DNA of 64,000 nucleotides from Podospora bellae-mahoneyi (taxonomy: Eukaryota > Ascomycota > Sordariomycetes > Sordariales > Podosporaceae): contig NW_026946359.1 in NCBI RefSeq assembly GCF_035222275.1, forward strand, positions 7,316,001 through 7,380,000. Direction: 5' to 3'. Positions 63,800-64,000 of the stretch are shown here, piece after piece (position 1 is the stretch's first letter; each line of letters starts with the position of its first letter). The translations under genes and the position numbers were made by a program. The notes beneath the pieces were generated by a model, which saw only the letters and a list, made by a program, of their open reading frames with translations, was not told where the DNA came from and ran no database searches.

Positions 63800-64000
63800 A
63801 TGCCTCACCACCCTGCCTCATCCCCCGTTAACACACCTGTCACACTTCGTCAGGTGAACAAGGTGGCTGATAAGATGTGGAATTCACTGCCAGAGGATCT
63901 GTTTGAGGAAGTTTTCGATAACGTGGGAAAGTTCATCAGGGCATCGCTCACATCGGCCGCTGAGCTCATCCAGACGAAGAGGGACCTGGGCGCCACACAA
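63800..64000 (+). CDS. Open frame running off the window, possible retroelement gag
   Basis: From the ATG at 63800, 67 residues are open to the window end: VNKVADKMWNSLPEDLFEEV, FDNVGKFIRASLTSAAELIQ, TKRDLGAT. It is charged and helical with no clear motif. The position beside a gypsy relic hints at a gag fragment, though on the opposite strand to the integrase; a host gene start is possible. Confidence 0.3.
   Translation, partial: MPHHPASSPVNTPVTLRQVNKVADKMWNSLPEDLFEEVFDNVGKFIRASLTSAAELIQTKRDLGATQ

Overview
The window is nuclear DNA of a filamentous ascomycete (Pezizomycotina, probably a Sordariomycete; the class is inference). The grounds are many short spliceosomal introns of about 50-107 nt with GTRNGT donors and CTRAY branch points, no operons, and typical filamentous-fungal families: Pth11/rhodopsin-like receptors, a CE5 esterase, a killer-toxin-type GH18 chitinase, a P450, HSPA12-like Hsp70, F-box proteins, NACHT and ankyrin proteins, Fot/pogo, copia and gypsy relics. 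The gene mix is mostly accessory: secreted enzymes, sensing, secondary metabolism and self/non-self type proteins, with many broken genes.

Layout. 0-7 kb: secreted CDH-type cytochrome, F-box/LRR remnant, Pth11-like receptor, Hsp70-like relic. 7-12 kb: a tandem family of RNA-binding (RRM) genes on the minus strand: a degenerate fragment, a copy with a nonsense codon and an intact copy. 12-17 kb: a GPI-type CE5 esterase flanked by two MITE-like elements, then a cytochrome P450. 17-24 kb: gene-poor, with a copia relic and a kinase-like gene. 24-34 kb: a small secreted protein, a ~1,680-residue chitinase (LysM x2, CBM18, GH18, killer-toxin-like C-terminus, three more CBM18) and a conserved unknown. 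33.8-35 kb: a Fot/pogo element with perfect ends whose catalytic core has been replaced by a solo LTR. 35.7-39.3 kb: broken genes (Pth11-like, FAD oxidoreductase, BTB). 39.6-49.7 kb: a 44-residue tandem-repeat protein, an AsaB/CmcJ-like oxygenase, a large F-box protein and an ankyrin-repeat membrane protein. 51.9-54.7 kb: a divergent pair, an AAA ATPase and a DUF7708-like gene with a nonsense codon. 54.7-57 kb: TA-rich repeat-derived DNA. 57-61.8 kb: the most striking gene, an NLR-type protein with a membrane segment, lipase-like domain, NACHT and 16 near-identical 33-residue HEAT-like repeats, followed by ankyrin and WD40 debris. The end holds gypsy debris.

The genes look functionally independent apart from themes: cell-wall and plant-polymer degradation (cytochrome, CE5, chitinase) and intracellular recognition (NLR, ankyrin, F-box, AAA, DUF7708). 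The best candidates for new biology are the HEAT-type NLR with its adjoining ANK/WD40 remnants, the 44-residue repeat protein, and a repeated 121-nt tRNA-like element. All gene models come from reading splice signals and reading frames by eye; no database search was possible.
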